Below, one piece after another: positions 33,635 to 33,761 of a stretch of 33,761 bases of DNA. The translations under genes and the position numbers were made by a program. Numbering within the stretch: position 1 is the first letter of the stretch; the number at the start of each line of letters is the position of its first letter. Under the pieces are notes generated by a model, which made no database searches, was not told where the DNA came from, and worked only from the letters and a program-made list of their open reading frames with translations. The stretch is from NCBI GenBank assembly GCA_003158505.1, contig PMJK01000181.1, positions 1 through 33,761 of the forward strand, in the 5' to 3' direction. This DNA comes from Holophagaceae bacterium (GTDB lineage: Bacteria > Acidobacteriota > Holophagae > Holophagales > Holophagaceae).

Positions 33635-33761
33635 TCAGGAGGCGTGTTCCCGGGACAGGGCCCTGGCGCGTTCCACGCTCAGCAGGGCCTGCTTCCGCAC
33701 CGTGCCCCAGTGGTACTCACCCACGACCCCTGAGGCCCGGATGACCCGGTGGCAGGGGATC
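33635..33761 (-). CDS. O6-alkylguanine-DNA alkyltransferase, C-terminal end (cut by window edge)
   Basis: Only the last 41 residues are in the window. They contain PCHRVI with the alkyl-accepting cysteine at the third visible position, then SGVVGEYHWGTVRKQALL and VERA, matching the end of Ogt/Ada-type repair proteins. The stop is at 33635-33637, 28 bases after the convergent dedA stop. Whether it is a stand-alone Ogt or the end of an Ada-type fusion cannot be seen; the symbol is therefore left blank. Confidence 0.88.
   Translation of the reverse strand, partial: IPCHRVIRASGVVGEYHWGTVRKQALLSVERARALSREHAS

Overview
The window is a gene-dense (about 65% GC) chromosomal segment of a Gram-negative bacterium. 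Short intergenic gaps, ATGA start/stop overlaps, Hanks-type kinases with TPR-like tails, very large TPR proteins and a long response regulator point to Acidobacteriota. My best guess is class Holophagae (Geothrix/Holophaga relatives). That placement is inferred from gene content and style, not from a marker-gene comparison. I saw no rRNA, tRNA, CRISPR array, insertion sequence or phage gene.

Layout. 1-6945 (+): the rod-shape operon mreB (3' part), mreC, mreD, mrdA (PBP2), rodA, followed by ligA joined by an ATGA overlap, ending in a strong hairpin. 7103-10078 (+): two tandem paralogous Ser/Thr kinases. 10057-13844: a small lipoprotein (-), a winged-helix-like cysteine-rich double-ferredoxin protein (+), a CYTH-domain protein (-) and an unrecognised exported protein (+). 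13975-17038 (+): a long receiver-domain protein, a conserved unknown, and a MerR-type regulator with the residues of a CarH-type adenosylcobalamin photoreceptor. 17042-19064: a DUF1275 membrane protein (-) and L-asparaginase (+), divergent. 19205-21228 (+): serS and an orphan ABC ATPase. 21387-24786: a PpiD/SurA-like isomerase (-) divergent from def-fmt (+). 24747-31576: a minus-strand block (TPR-glycosyltransferase, 938-residue TPR protein, cytidine deaminase, DUF58 protein), then riboflavin synthase (+). 31760-33761: CBS-ACT protein (+), smpB (-), dedA (+) and the C-terminal end of an O6-alkylguanine-DNA alkyltransferase (-, cut by the window edge).

Functional themes are the cell-wall elongation machinery (MreBCD-PBP2-RodA), translation start and rescue (SerS, Def, Fmt, SmpB) and signalling (kinases, receiver protein, B12 regulator).

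The most interesting signals are regulatory. (1) The CarH-like protein has a perfect 11-bp inverted repeat sitting on its own predicted -35 box. (2) A 42-bp hairpin-plus-minus-10 element occurs twice, once on each side of the asparaginase gene, with fully compensated stem changes. (3) A recurrent -10-like hexamer (TAGACT/TACACT and close variants) precedes many genes, in four cases only 6-9 nt from the start codon, which suggests leaderless mRNAs. (4) The middle of serS is distinctly poorer in GC than its ends. (5) A long inverted repeat lies in a stop-free 95-codon gap between the DUF58 gene and cdd.
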